From: Clostridia bacterium
GTDB lineage: Bacteria; Bacillota_A; Clostridia; Christensenellales; Aristaeellaceae
Direction of reading: 5' to 3'
NCBI GenBank assembly: GCA_017525805.1
Contig: JAFXSH010000020.1
Coordinates: 37,135-101,134 of the forward strand
Length of the DNA stretch: 64,000 nt
A model generated the notes under the pieces. The model worked only from the letters and a program-made list of their open reading frames with translations, was not told the DNA's origin and searched no databases. Every line of letters starts with the position of its first letter. Within the stretch, counting starts at the first letter, position 1. Shown piece after piece: positions 28,585 through 36,615 of this stretch. Made by a program: the position numbers and the translations under genes.

Positions 28585-30513
28585 TTAATTCTCCCCCGCT
28601 TCCGCCAGCGCCTCTTCCGCTTCCTCCCATGCCTGGTAGGCCCCGGCCAGCACGTCCTTCAAGCGCTGGTATTCTTTGGCGGCGGCGGCGGCTTTTTCCG
28701 GCACGGCGTATACTTCCGGCAGCGCCATCCGCGCTTCCTGGGCGGAAATGGCCGCTTCCGTGTCGGTAATGGTCTGTTCGGCCTTGCGCACCGCTTCCTT
28801 GAGCGTTTTTAACTGTTCCTTGGCCAGGCGCAGTTTTTTCTTTTCCTTATCCGCCTCGGTGCGGGTCATGTCCGCAAAGCGCGGGTCCTGCCCCTGCTGG
28901 GCCAATTCCCATTGAAGCTTGGCCTGATAATCGTCGTAGTTCCCCAAATATTCTTTGATGCCGTTTTCGGAAAGCACCGCTACCTTGGAGGCGAAGCGGT
29001 TGATGAAATAACGGTCGTGGGACACGGCCAGAATGGTGCCCTCGAAGTTTTCCAGCGCGTCCTCCAGCACCTCGCGGCTGTCCATGTCCAGGTGGTTGGT
29101 AGGTTCGTCCAGGAGCAGGAAATTGTCCTTCCGCAGCATGAGTTTGGTCAGGGCCACCCGGCCCTTTTCCCCGCCGGACAGGGTATGGATGGGCATGAAC
29201 ACGTCCTCCCCTGTAAACAGGAACAGGCCCAAGGCGCCCCGCACGTCGCTCTGCTCCATGCGCGGGAAAGCGTCCCACACTTCGTCCAGCACCGTTTTAT
29301 TGGGGTGCAGGCTCTCCTGCTTCTGGTCGTAATAGCCGGTATCCACATTGGCCCCCCAGCGGACCACGCCGCCGTCCGGGGCTTCCTCGCCAACCAGGCA
29401 CTTGAGCAGGGTGGATTTCCCGATGCCGTTGGGGCCCAGCAGCGCCACCCGGTCGCCGGAGCGCAGATGCAGGTCCACATGCTCAAACAATGTGCGGTTT
29501 CCGAAAGATTTGCTGTAATCCTTGATAAAGAGCACGTCGTCCCCCGTGCGCCGCCTGGCCTGGAAGCGGAAACGCACCTGATGCTCGTCCTGGGGGCGCT
29601 CCAGCCGTTCCACCTTTTCCAGCCGCTTTTCCCGGCTTTCCGCCGCCCGGATGGACTTTTCCCGGTTGAAGGATTTATACCGGGCGATGATGGCTTCCTC
29701 CCGGGCGATCATTTTCTGCTGCTGTTCCCAGGCGCGCATGCGGATTTCAAACCGCTCGGCCCGCTGGCCCATGTACGCGGAATAATTGCCCTCGTACTGC
29801 TCCAGCGTGCCCAAAAGCAATTCTGAAATATGGGTGCACACGTGATCCAGGAAATACCGGTCGTGGCTCACCACCAGCAAAGTGCCCCGGTAATCGGAAA
29901 GATAATGCTCCAGCCAGTCCAGGGCCTGCAAATCCAAATGGTTGGTAGGTTCGTCCAGAAGCAATAAATCGGGCTTCTGCAAAAGCAGCTTGGCCAGGCA
30001 CAGGCGGGTCAGTTCCCCGCCGGACAAAAGCCGGGCGGGCTGATCGTACTGCTCTTTCTGGAAGCCCAAACCTGCAAGGACGCCCTGAATGGAGGATTTC
30101 CAGGCGTAGCCGTCCGCCTTTTCAAAGGCGTCGCTCAAACGGGTATAGGTTTCCCCTAAGCGTTTCAGCTCGATTTCACCGGCGTGGGCCATCTGTTCTT
30201 CCAGGGCGCGCAGCTTTTCTTCCATGGCAAAAACGGGGTCAAACATCCGCTTGAGTTCCTCAAACACGGTGCTGTCCCCCTGCACGGCGTACTGCTGCTC
30301 CATATAGCCCACGCGGATGCCCTTCATGAGGGAAATGCTGCCCCCGTCCTCATGCTCCTGGCCCGCCAAAATTTTCAGCAGCGTGGTTTTGCCGCATCCG
30401 TTCACGCCCACCAGACCCATCCGCTGATGGTCCTGGAGCGTCAGGTTCACGTCTTTTAATACCACGTTGCCGCCGAATGCTTTATGCAGGTTTTGTATCG
30501 AAAGAATAATCAC
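28585..30513 (-). CDS. ABC-F family ATPase (ribosome-associated type)
   Basis: Soluble protein with two ABC domains and no membrane segment, 642 aa. First domain: Walker A GVNGCGKTT, signature LSGGELTRL and Walker B LLLDEPTNHLD. Second domain: GPNGIGKST, LSGGEKGRV and LLLDEPTNHLDMDSRE. A charged inter-domain linker (MIAREEAIIARYKSFNREKSIRAAESREKRL) is present. The C-terminal coiled coil (EADKEKKKLRLAKEQLKTLKEA onward) places it near the YdiF/Uup branch rather than the short resistance types. Such proteins act on the ribosomal E site to resolve stalled states. Confidence 0.93.
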   Translation of the reverse strand: MIILSIQNLHKAFGGNVVLKDVNLTLQDHQRMGLVGVNGCGKTTLLKILAGQEHEDGGSISLMKGIRVGYMEQQYAVQGDSTVFEELKRMFDPVFAMEEKLRALEEQMAHAGEIELKRLGETYTRLSDAFEKADGYAWKSSIQGVLAGLGFQKEQYDQPARLLSGGELTRLCLAKLLLQKPDLLLLDEPTNHLDLQALDWLEHYLSDYRGTLLVVSHDRYFLDHVCTHISELLLGTLEQYEGNYSAYMGQRAERFEIRMRAWEQQQKMIAREEAIIARYKSFNREKSIRAAESREKRLEKVERLERPQDEHQVRFRFQARRRTGDDVLFIKDYSKSFGNRTLFEHVDLHLRSGDRVALLGPNGIGKSTLLKCLVGEEAPDGGVVRWGANVDTGYYDQKQESLHPNKTVLDEVWDAFPRMEQSDVRGALGLFLFTGEDVFMPIHTLSGGEKGRVALTKLMLRKDNFLLLDEPTNHLDMDSREVLEDALENFEGTILAVSHDRYFINRFASKVAVLSENGIKEYLGNYDDYQAKLQWELAQQGQDPRFADMTRTEADKEKKKLRLAKEQLKTLKEAVRKAEQTITDTEAAISAQEARMALPEVYAVPEKAAAAAKEYQRLKDVLAGAYQAWEEAEEALAEAGEN

Positions 30514-30549
30514 AGGTTCGCTCCGTCACTTCGTTTTTACGCAAACAAA

Positions 30550-30573
30550 GGGCTGACAAATCGTTGCCAGCCC
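30550..30573 (-). terminator. Terminator of secG
   Basis: GGGCTG-gCAA-cgat-TTG-tCAGCCC hairpin on the minus strand followed by TTTGTTTGCG. It lies between the secG stop and the ABC-F start. Confidence 0.65.
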
Positions 30574-30602
30574 CGAACGCCATCCCAGCAAATGCCGATG
30601 CG

Positions 30603-30839
30603 TTACGCCAAAATCAGCATCAAGATGGCCAGCAGAACAAATACGATGGAAGAAATCTTGGTAGCGTTGTTCAGCTTTCCTTCCAAAGTATTATTCTTAT
30701 TCTTCCCAAAGAAGGTTTCACTGCCGCCGGTCAAGGCGCCCATGCCGTCGCTGTCGCTGGACTGCATCAGCACGGTGACGATCATGACCAGTGCGGAAAT
30801 AACCATCAAAATGTTCAGAATGACTTCAATAGCGCTCAT
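30603..30839 (-). CDS. secG: Preprotein translocase subunit SecG
   Basis: Small membrane component of the SecYEG channel, 78 aa. Two membrane helices (VILNILMVISALVMIVTVLMQ and ISSIVFVLLAILMLILA) flank a cytoplasmic loop with the SecG motif MGALTGGSETFFGKNK. I chose the ATG at 30839, which follows GGAGGGAAATTTCA; the frame continues upstream but without family similarity. Monocistronic. Usually near rnr-smpB, which are not in this window. Confidence 0.93.
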   Translation of the reverse strand: MSAIEVILNILMVISALVMIVTVLMQSSDSDGMGALTGGSETFFGKNKNNTLEGKLNNATKISSIVFVLLAILMLILA

Positions 30840-30995
30840 TGAAATTTCCCTCCTTGCTGTAGACACAGGTTGTATTCTAACACACGGTGAGAAAAAATAC
30901 AAGTATTCTATGACCAAATAATGAAAAAAACCTAAAAATTCGTTACCATTCACCCCTCCGGTGCCTGGTAACGCGCGGACAATCCGCAGCGCGTT

Positions 30996-31868
30996 TTAGA
31001 GCAAAATGGGGTTGCTCCAGGCTTTTTTCCCATTTTCGTCGGTAATCTGGAAACGCACATACTTTTCCTGCGGGTGAGGCTTGTAAATCCTTTCCGTCAG
31101 CCCCTCCCCCTGCATGCACCGGCCGCCGATCCAGTATCTTTCCGAGCACACCGTGATGCGGGAAACCGGCGACGTTTCCACGATGATTTCTTCGCCTATT
31201 CGCTCGATCCTTTGGAATACCGGCCCCTGGGAAGCATAGAAGCGGCCCTCCTGCATGGCTTTCAGGATGGAGGCGGCGGTCAGTTCCTCCGCCTGCACCA
31301 TGATATAGGAAACGCACTGATCGCCCTGGTAAAAATGGGCGTCGTCCGCCGCCACCAGATTGAACAGCTTCCCATTGGCCGCGGCCACGTCCAGAATGCC
31401 TTCACTGTTGGCCCGGGGCCCGTTGAAAGGTTCGCCGGATACCGTATTGTACACTTCGGCCATGGCGACCCCATCCAGGGAGCACAGGAATTCCGACGTA
31501 TTCAGCGACCAGGCCGGATGGGCGGCGATCACCGCGCCGCCCGCCTTGTTGACCATCTCAATGGCGGCATCATACGGAGTTTCCCTGCGCACTACGGGCG
31601 GGGCCAGCCTGGCGTCAGGGAACAGGCACACCAGGTGAAGCACCTGCGCGGGAAAATTAAAATCATACTCCACGCCGGGAATCACCAGCATGCCCTGGAA
31701 AAACTGTCCCTCGCTCACATGCCAGTGATCCGTCAGCGCGAGAAAATCATAGCCCGCCGCCTTGTATTGGCGCATGCATTCCTCCGGAGAAACGCGGCCA
31801 TCGCTGTCGGTGGTATGGGTGTGAGTATTTCCTTTAAAGCGTTTCAGGCTTGGATCGATCAGTTTCAT
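30996..31868 (-). CDS. PHP domain metal-dependent phosphoesterase
   Basis: Polymerase-and-histidinol-phosphatase fold protein of 290 aa. Metal ligands: NTHTHTTDSDGRVSPEE (about residues 14-30), LALTDHWHVSE (about 43-53), VIPGVEYDF (about 62-70) and VIAAHPAWS (about 115-123), with VAADDAHFY later. These are the canonical PHP positions. The C-terminal 70 residues may form a small beta domain. Phosphoesterase activity on nucleotides or sugar phosphates is expected, but the substrate is unknown. A hairpin with arms AACGCGC/GCGCGTT at 30970-30995 follows the stop. Confidence 0.85.
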   Translation of the reverse strand: MKLIDPSLKRFKGNTHTHTTDSDGRVSPEECMRQYKAAGYDFLALTDHWHVSEGQFFQGMLVIPGVEYDFNFPAQVLHLVCLFPDARLAPPVVRRETPYDAAIEMVNKAGGAVIAAHPAWSLNTSEFLCSLDGVAMAEVYNTVSGEPFNGPRANSEGILDVAAANGKLFNLVAADDAHFYQGDQCVSYIMVQAEELTAASILKAMQEGRFYASQGPVFQRIERIGEEIIVETSPVSRITVCSERYWIGGRCMQGEGLTERIYKPHPQEKYVRFQITDENGKKAWSNPILL

Positions 31869-31980
31869 GGATTTCCTTTCCCCCGCGGCCCTCGGGCCAC
31901 CGTTTTCATTTGGAAACTCATTTTAGCATTCCGGCGAACGCCGTGTCAACCCTTCTATTTTCAGAGAAAAATGAAAAAGA

Positions 31981-32009
31981 TTGAAACTCCGTCCGATTTC
32001 GGTTATAAT
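31981..32009 (+). promoter_or_regulatory. Promoter of the six-helix membrane protein gene
   Basis: TTGAAA (31981-31986), 17-base spacer, perfect TATAAT (32004-32009). Confidence 0.78.
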
Positions 32010-32064
32010 AGGCACAAACCCGCAAAAGGGGCCTGCGGAAACAGAAAAGCGAGGAAGCGTTATC

Positions 32065-32637
32065 ATGTCCATGCTGCTCAACGGCCTGATTTTTTTCATT
32101 ACCTTTGTGCTCACGGTGCTTTTCTTCCGTAAGGACGGAAAATGGAACGCCGAGAGAGGGATCAAGGCTTTCCGGTTCTTTACGGTGCAAAGCAACGTAT
32201 TTTGCGCCGTTTCGGCACTGCTTCTTTGTATTTTCCCAAGCCCGCGCTGGGTTTGGCTGCTGAAATACGCCGGTACGGCGGCGGTCTGCGTCACGATGCT
32301 GACCGTGCTTTTCTATCTGGGACCGATGGCAGGCTATAAAAAGATGCTGTCCGGGCCCGACCTGTTCATGCATCTGATCACTCCGCTGCTGGCGTTGGTT
32401 TCCTTCACTGTGTTTGAAAAGCGCGGCATGAGCTTTTCAGAAGCGCTGTTAGGTTTGCTGCCGGTGGTGCTGTACGGAAGCCTGTATCTGTACAGAATCA
32501 TCATCGCCCCGAAGGACAAAGCCTGGGAGGATTTCTATGGATTCAATCAGGGCGGCAGATATTATCTCTCCATGGCCGCCATGTTCATCGGTACTTTCCT
32601 GCTCTGCATGGGCCTGATGGCGCTGCAAAGCCTTTGA
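32065..32637 (+). CDS. Integral membrane protein, Pr6Pr-like
   Basis: A 190-aa protein with about six hydrophobic segments. The pattern RFFTVQSNVFCAVSALLLC, then a mid-protein PDLFMHLITPLLALVSF, then YGFNQGGRYYLSMAAMF recalls the Pr6Pr/FAR-17a-type family, in which a (T/S)xxSN motif lies in helix 2 and a conserved His in helix 4. No catalytic role can be assigned. The ATG at 32065 follows GAGGAAGCGTTATC. It is monocistronic between a good promoter and a terminator. Confidence 0.75.
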   Translation: MSMLLNGLIFFITFVLTVLFFRKDGKWNAERGIKAFRFFTVQSNVFCAVSALLLCIFPSPRWVWLLKYAGTAAVCVTMLTVLFYLGPMAGYKKMLSGPDLFMHLITPLLALVSFTVFEKRGMSFSEALLGLLPVVLYGSLYLYRIIIAPKDKAWEDFYGFNQGGRYYLSMAAMFIGTFLLCMGLMALQSL

Positions 32638-32644
32638 ACACGTA

Positions 32645-32678
32645 AAAACGTCCGGCAAACGCGCCGGGCGTTTTTTTG
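32645..32678 (+). terminator. Terminator of the membrane protein gene
   Basis: AACG-t-CCGGC pairs with GCCGG-g-CGTT around AAACGC, followed by TTTTTTT. Confidence 0.85.
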
Positions 32679-32755
32679 CGCCGCAATGCGGACTGTGATC
32701 ATAGCATAAAGCCGTTCCTTCCATCGCGGAGGAACGAAGACGGGCCAAAGCGGCT

Positions 32756-33238
32756 TCACGCGCCGAGCAATCTTTTCAGCAGCGTCAGGGCTTTCTGGTG
32801 CCGCAGCTTCACCGCGCCGTAGCTTAGATGCATCAGTTTCGCGATTTCCGTCATGGGTTTTCGGTCGTAGTACAGCAGCACAACGATATCCCGCAATTCC
32901 TGAGGCATCTGGTTGAGCGCGGCGGCCAGTTCCCCCAGCGTTTCCCGCTCCAGCATAGAAGCGTCCACAGCGGTATCATCCGAAAGGTTTTCGTCCAGTT
33001 CTTCCGTGGGCTTTGATTTCCGAAAGTGATCGATCAAGGTATTCCGGGTAATGGTGAAAATCCATGTACTCAGGGACGCTTTCTCCTGATCATATTCATT
33101 GATCCGCCGGAACACCTTTTCAAACACGTCCGCGCACAGGTCCTCGGCATCCGCCCGGTGCTGCACCCGAGCCATGATGTAGCCCATCACTTTGCCGCTG
33201 TACGCAGCGTATATCTGTTCCAATTCAGGAGCACTCAT
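32756..33238 (-). CDS. RNA polymerase sigma factor, sigma-70 family (ECF-like)
   Basis: Alternative sigma factor of 160 aa with regions 2 and 4 only. Region 2: YAAYSGKVMGYIMARVQHRADAEDLCADVFEKVFRRI followed by LSTWIFTITRNTLIDHFRK (about residues 10-75). Region 4: LNQMPQELRDIVVLLYYDRKPMTEIAKLMHLSYGAVKLRHQKALTLLKRLL (about 105-157). A short acidic linker lies between. I chose the ATG at 33238, two bases after the stop of the preceding small gene. No classical membrane anti-sigma factor is adjacent, so control may involve the small upstream protein or expression alone. Confidence 0.9.
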   Translation of the reverse strand: MSAPELEQIYAAYSGKVMGYIMARVQHRADAEDLCADVFEKVFRRINEYDQEKASLSTWIFTITRNTLIDHFRKSKPTEELDENLSDDTAVDASMLERETLGELAAALNQMPQELRDIVVLLYYDRKPMTEIAKLMHLSYGAVKLRHQKALTLLKRLLGA

Positions 33239-33240
33239 TG

Positions 33241-33429
33241 CTATTCGTCTTTGAGATGCTTTCGTTTCAAAGCCGCGTCCGGCGTCCCCGCTGCCGCTAC
33301 ACATTCAGCTTCTTCATCGCTCAGTTTCCGCGCGGCATACCGCGCGTGCACCGCGTCGATCACCGCCTGCAAATCAGCATTTTTTTCAAATTTTTGAAAA
33401 TCAAACAGCATGCTGATTTTTTTCTCCAA
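33241..33429 (-). CDS. Small protein of unknown function upstream of the sigma factor
   Basis: A 62-aa frame ending two bases before the sigma-factor ATG. The probable start is TTG at 33429, because AAAGGAGGAGCATGTT precedes it; a longer frame runs to 33483. The out-of-frame ATG inside that site gives only a short unrelated peptide. The sequence has a basic start, LFDFQKFEKNADLQAVIDAV, a helical middle and LSDEEAECVAAAG near the end. Similar small proteins with a FQKFE...LxxVI...LSxxExxxVxAAG pattern occur in clostridia and are uncharacterised. Tight linkage suggests co-translation with the sigma factor and possibly control of it. Confidence 0.65.
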   Translation of the reverse strand: MEKKISMLFDFQKFEKNADLQAVIDAVHARYAARKLSDEEAECVAAAGTPDAALKRKHLKDE

Positions 33430-33611
33430 AACATGCTCCTCCTTTCTCCTCCCGTCCTCGCCCCAAAGCGGGAACAGGAGCAAATATATGCTTCCGTTCT
33501 TATATACGAAAGCGGCAAAAAGATGGCAGCAATACCGAACGTTTTTTCGGTTATCCAGTCAGAAAGCGATAGCGGGGCAGGCTTTCAGTATCCGGATCAT
33601 CTTTCAGGGAT

Positions 33612-33641
33612 ATTTTATCACAAAGCGCCGGCGATTGTCCA
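33612..33641 (-). promoter_or_regulatory. Possible promoter of the small-protein/sigma operon
   Basis: Minus-strand TGGACA (33641-33636), 18-base spacer, TAAAAT (33617-33612). The leader would be about 180 nt. I see no gene in 33430-33697. Confidence 0.4.
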
Positions 33642-33697
33642 GAAAAATCCAGGAATGCTTGTCTGGAGCGGCGCGATTGCCAAAGCGCCTCAATATT

Positions 33698-34510
33698 TCA
33701 GATTTCAAGGCTTCGCAACCAGCGGAGGGACCATTGGATGCCATCAAGCACCGCTCTTGGGTCGCAGCAGTACATTTCCACGATCACATTGCCGCCGTAG
33801 CCCCGGGCTTTAAGCCGTTTCAGAATTTCGCCGATGCGAATACCGCCGCTGCCGGGAGCACAGACGAATACCTGCTTCCCATCGGCACACAAAAGCGGGG
33901 TATCCTTTTCATGCAGCTTGTTTTCTGCGCGGTCTTTTAGATGAACGGTTTGTATCTGACCGGAAAACAGGTCCAAAGCCGCCAATTCATCCTCATGAAA
34001 CATGACGAAATTGCCGGTATCAAAGGCGCAGTCCAGTCCGGGCACGGCGTCCAGGAAATACTTGAGGCCCGCCATGCAGTTATACGGCGCGGTGAGGCCG
34101 TCAAAATCCTCCATAAGCACCGGCATGCCCACGGTTTTTCCGTATTCCACCGCTTTGCAAACGCCCCGCACCATGCTGTCCAAATCCCTGACGCTGTTCC
34201 CGGTGGAGAGAAAGCCGGGCACGATGAGGAAATTGTTCGCTCCGCTTTCCTTTGCCAGGTCGATCAGTTCCTTATACGCCTCTGTATCGGGATTTTGCGG
34301 AAAATCGCAGAAAGCGTGCATTCCCTCCATTTTCAGGTCCAGTTTGTTCATCCAGCGCTTTAATTCCTGCCGGTCCCGTTTCCAGGAATCCGCAGAAATG
34401 TAGAGCATATCCATGCCCACGTCTTTTAAGCGAGCCAGCACGGCTTCCATATCCTGTCCGGCAGCTTGAATGCCGTCGTAAATATTTTCATAGAATACGG
34501 CGATTTTCAT
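33698..34510 (-). CDS. Sugar phosphate isomerase/epimerase (xylose-isomerase-like TIM barrel)
   Basis: AP endonuclease 2-type TIM barrel of 270 aa. Segments: MKIAVFYENIYDGIQAAG, LYISADSW, GMHAFCDFPQNP (His and Asp at metal-site positions), VLMEDFDG (metal Glu, about residue 142), FDTGNFVMFHED (Asp/Asn and His, about 175-186), TVHLKDRA (His and Asp, about 203-210) and VIVEMYCCDP (second Glu). All metal-ligand positions of the family are present, so an active isomerase or epimerase is likely. It is the last gene of a four-gene unit, one base after the AraM-like stop. The substrate is unknown. Confidence 0.85.
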   Translation of the reverse strand: MKIAVFYENIYDGIQAAGQDMEAVLARLKDVGMDMLYISADSWKRDRQELKRWMNKLDLKMEGMHAFCDFPQNPDTEAYKELIDLAKESGANNFLIVPGFLSTGNSVRDLDSMVRGVCKAVEYGKTVGMPVLMEDFDGLTAPYNCMAGLKYFLDAVPGLDCAFDTGNFVMFHEDELAALDLFSGQIQTVHLKDRAENKLHEKDTPLLCADGKQVFVCAPGSGGIRIGEILKRLKARGYGGNVIVEMYCCDPRAVLDGIQWSLRWLRSLEI

Positions 34511-34511
34511 G

Positions 34512-35726
34512 CTATGCCCTCCAGTCCGGGAAGCGCTCCTTGAAGGTGCCAAAGAAGTGCTTCTGCATCACGGCCTCATACGCCGATTCCGCGTAATCCT
34601 CCAGCTTGCCTAAGTCGTACAGGTATTGCAGCACGGTATACCGGTCCCGGAAAGTGCGGCCCCGGAGCACGCCCTCCACAAAGCGGGCCTTGTCCGTCAC
34701 GGTGAAAGGCAGCTTGATGGTCTTTTGCAGGGCCTCCAGCCGGTCAAAAGCGGGCAGGTACTTTTCGATCAGCGCTTTCAGATGGGCGTCGTCCGTTTCC
34801 CTGTACAGCCTGCGGAACATTTCCACGGCGGTGAAGGTGCCCTCCCCCACCTCGATGCCGTGCAGGTTGGGCACTTTGCCTTCCTCCACGTCCATGACCT
34901 CCCAGGTCTGGGCGATCATGTGCTCCGTGCCGGAGGCGGGGCGGGAGGAGCCGCAGAACGCGATGCACTCCCCGGACAGGATCAGCCCCTCGCTGGCAGC
35001 GCGAATGGCGGCGGGGGCGCGGCTTTCCAGATTCTTGGACGCTTCCACGCACTGGGCAGTCGCTTGCAGCACCATGTCCGCGATCTTTTCACAGTAGTAT
35101 TCCCCGTTCCGGTCCCGGCTGATTTCCCAGTCGAGGATCGCCACGTACTTGCCCAAAATGTCCCCCACGCCCGCCAGCAGCAGGGGATACGGGGCCTGTT
35201 CGTTGACGCTTAAATCAATGATGATGTGCCGGGCGATGGAGCAGTTGTACACGATCTTTTTGCGCCCGTTGAGCAGCGGGGCCACCACCGAAGCGTAGCC
35301 GTCCATGGACGGCGCGGTGCCTACCACGCCGTAGGGAATGCCTAAGCGGTAGCTGACCATGCGGCAGGTATCGTTGAGCGACCCGGAGCCCACGGCCAAG
35401 ATGTAATCCGGGTTCAGGCTCCAGGCGTTGATGTCGTACACTTCCCGATCCCTGCCCGCCTCCATCAGCACCTTGCCCACGTTTTCGGCGTTGGGCAGGG
35501 CGGGGGCGGGCAGCACCAGGCTATGGGATAGGATACCGGCGGCTTTCAGCAGTTCTTCCACCCGCCTGCCCGCCACCTCATAGGTGTTTTCATCCGCCAC
35601 CAGGAAAATCCGGCGGTAATCCTTCAAAATGTCTGCCACTTTTTCCATTGCGTGGTCTGATACTTCAATGATTTCTGTGGGGATACTGTGATGCTTCTGC
35701 TCACAGGTGCAATCCATTTCAATCAT
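34512..35726 (-). CDS. sn-glycerol-1-phosphate dehydrogenase-like protein (AraM/EgsA type)
   Basis: Iron-alcohol-dehydrogenase superfamily protein of 404 aa. The NAD loop is LAVGSGSLNDTCRMVSYRLGIPYGVVGTAPSMDGYAS (about residues 110-146). Metal-ligand positions: Asp in GVGDILGK, His in SGTEHMIAQ and His in NLHGIEVG. These match AraM of Bacillus, which reduces DHAP to glycerol-1-phosphate, and archaeal EgsA. In this operon it stands with a zinc dehydrogenase, an amidohydrolase and a TIM-barrel isomerase, so it may reduce a different triose or ketose phosphate. A ribosome site GGAGAGAAAAACC precedes the ATG. Confidence 0.85.
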   Translation of the reverse strand: MIEMDCTCEQKHHSIPTEIIEVSDHAMEKVADILKDYRRIFLVADENTYEVAGRRVEELLKAAGILSHSLVLPAPALPNAENVGKVLMEAGRDREVYDINAWSLNPDYILAVGSGSLNDTCRMVSYRLGIPYGVVGTAPSMDGYASVVAPLLNGRKKIVYNCSIARHIIIDLSVNEQAPYPLLLAGVGDILGKYVAILDWEISRDRNGEYYCEKIADMVLQATAQCVEASKNLESRAPAAIRAASEGLILSGECIAFCGSSRPASGTEHMIAQTWEVMDVEEGKVPNLHGIEVGEGTFTAVEMFRRLYRETDDAHLKALIEKYLPAFDRLEALQKTIKLPFTVTDKARFVEGVLRGRTFRDRYTVLQYLYDLGKLEDYAESAYEAVMQKHFFGTFKERFPDWRA

Positions 35727-35741
35727 GGTTTTTCTCTCCTT

Positions 35742-36611
35742 TTACTCGGCCATATGGTGAATATAGGGCATTTCAGGCAAATCGTGAAAATGATAGAATC
35801 TTTCAGCGTTTTTGTGCAGGAACAGCCGCTTTTCTTCCTCCGTCAGCAGGGGCGATTTATCGATGAAATCCCAGCTCATGCGGTAGGTGATGGCGGTCAT
35901 GGTGCGGGGATAATCGGAACCCCACATGAGCTTTTCCATGCCGCAGATGTCTCGGGCTTCCAAAATGGCCCGCACCGCAGAGGGATAGGGATAATACTCG
36001 CTGTTGAACAGCCAGGTGATACCGCCGCTTTCCACGTACACGTTGGGCAGGCGGGCCAAGCGTATCTGTTCCTGCCATTTGGGACGGGTAGCCATGCCGA
36101 AATGGCCGATGGCGATGCGGAGCCTGGGGAATTGCTCCGCCATTTCCCGCAGGGATGCGCATTGGGTATCCCCGTCCGCCATATCGATGGCAATGAATAA
36201 ATCTTCTTCTGCCGCCTTTGCGAATACGGCTTCGCATTTTGTCAAATCAGGATCGGCCATGCGGCCTCCGCAGAACTTGATCCCGTCCGCACCCGCCGCG
36301 TTCGGCAGGTCCTTTTCCTCATACAGCACGGTGACCCGGAAGCGGAGGGGATTCTCTTCTCGGACGCGCCGGAGATATTCGTCCTGGTTGCCGTCGATGT
36401 ATTCCTGGGTCACCACCGCCCCGGCCACCTGGACAAAATCCATGTTGGCCAGCAGCCGTTCGGCGCTGTTCACCCCGTCGGTCATATACGGCGGCAGCAT
36501 TTGGCGCACCTCCGCCCCGAACATGCTTTTTCCGCCTCCAAGATCGTACACCGGCAGGTCGTTCACCCTGCCCCGCTGCTTTTCCCACAAATGCACGTGC
36601 GCGTCGATCAT
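35742..36611 (-). CDS. Amidohydrolase family protein (COG3618/Amidohydro_2-like)
   Basis: TIM-barrel metal hydrolase of 289 aa. It begins MIDAHVHLWE (metal HxH). FIAIDMADG and IAIGHFGMA (His, about residue 148) follow, then LMWGSDYPRTMT (catalytic Asp, about 230-241) near the end. This order fits the Amidohydro_2 group, which includes sugar lactonases and decarboxylases. Next to a sugar-type zinc dehydrogenase a lactonase role is attractive: the dehydrogenase would make a lactone that this enzyme opens. That is inference. It lies four bases after the dehydrogenase stop and 15 bases before the AraM-like gene. Confidence 0.83.
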   Translation of the reverse strand: MIDAHVHLWEKQRGRVNDLPVYDLGGGKSMFGAEVRQMLPPYMTDGVNSAERLLANMDFVQVAGAVVTQEYIDGNQDEYLRRVREENPLRFRVTVLYEEKDLPNAAGADGIKFCGGRMADPDLTKCEAVFAKAAEEDLFIAIDMADGDTQCASLREMAEQFPRLRIAIGHFGMATRPKWQEQIRLARLPNVYVESGGITWLFNSEYYPYPSAVRAILEARDICGMEKLMWGSDYPRTMTAITYRMSWDFIDKSPLLTEEEKRLFLHKNAERFYHFHDLPEMPYIHHMAE

Positions 36612-36615
36612 TCGG

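Noticed and set aside
33241..33429. LSDEEAECVAAAG read as a RiPP leader end
   Set aside because: No core peptide follows and the gene is coupled to a sigma factor with no modifying enzyme nearby.
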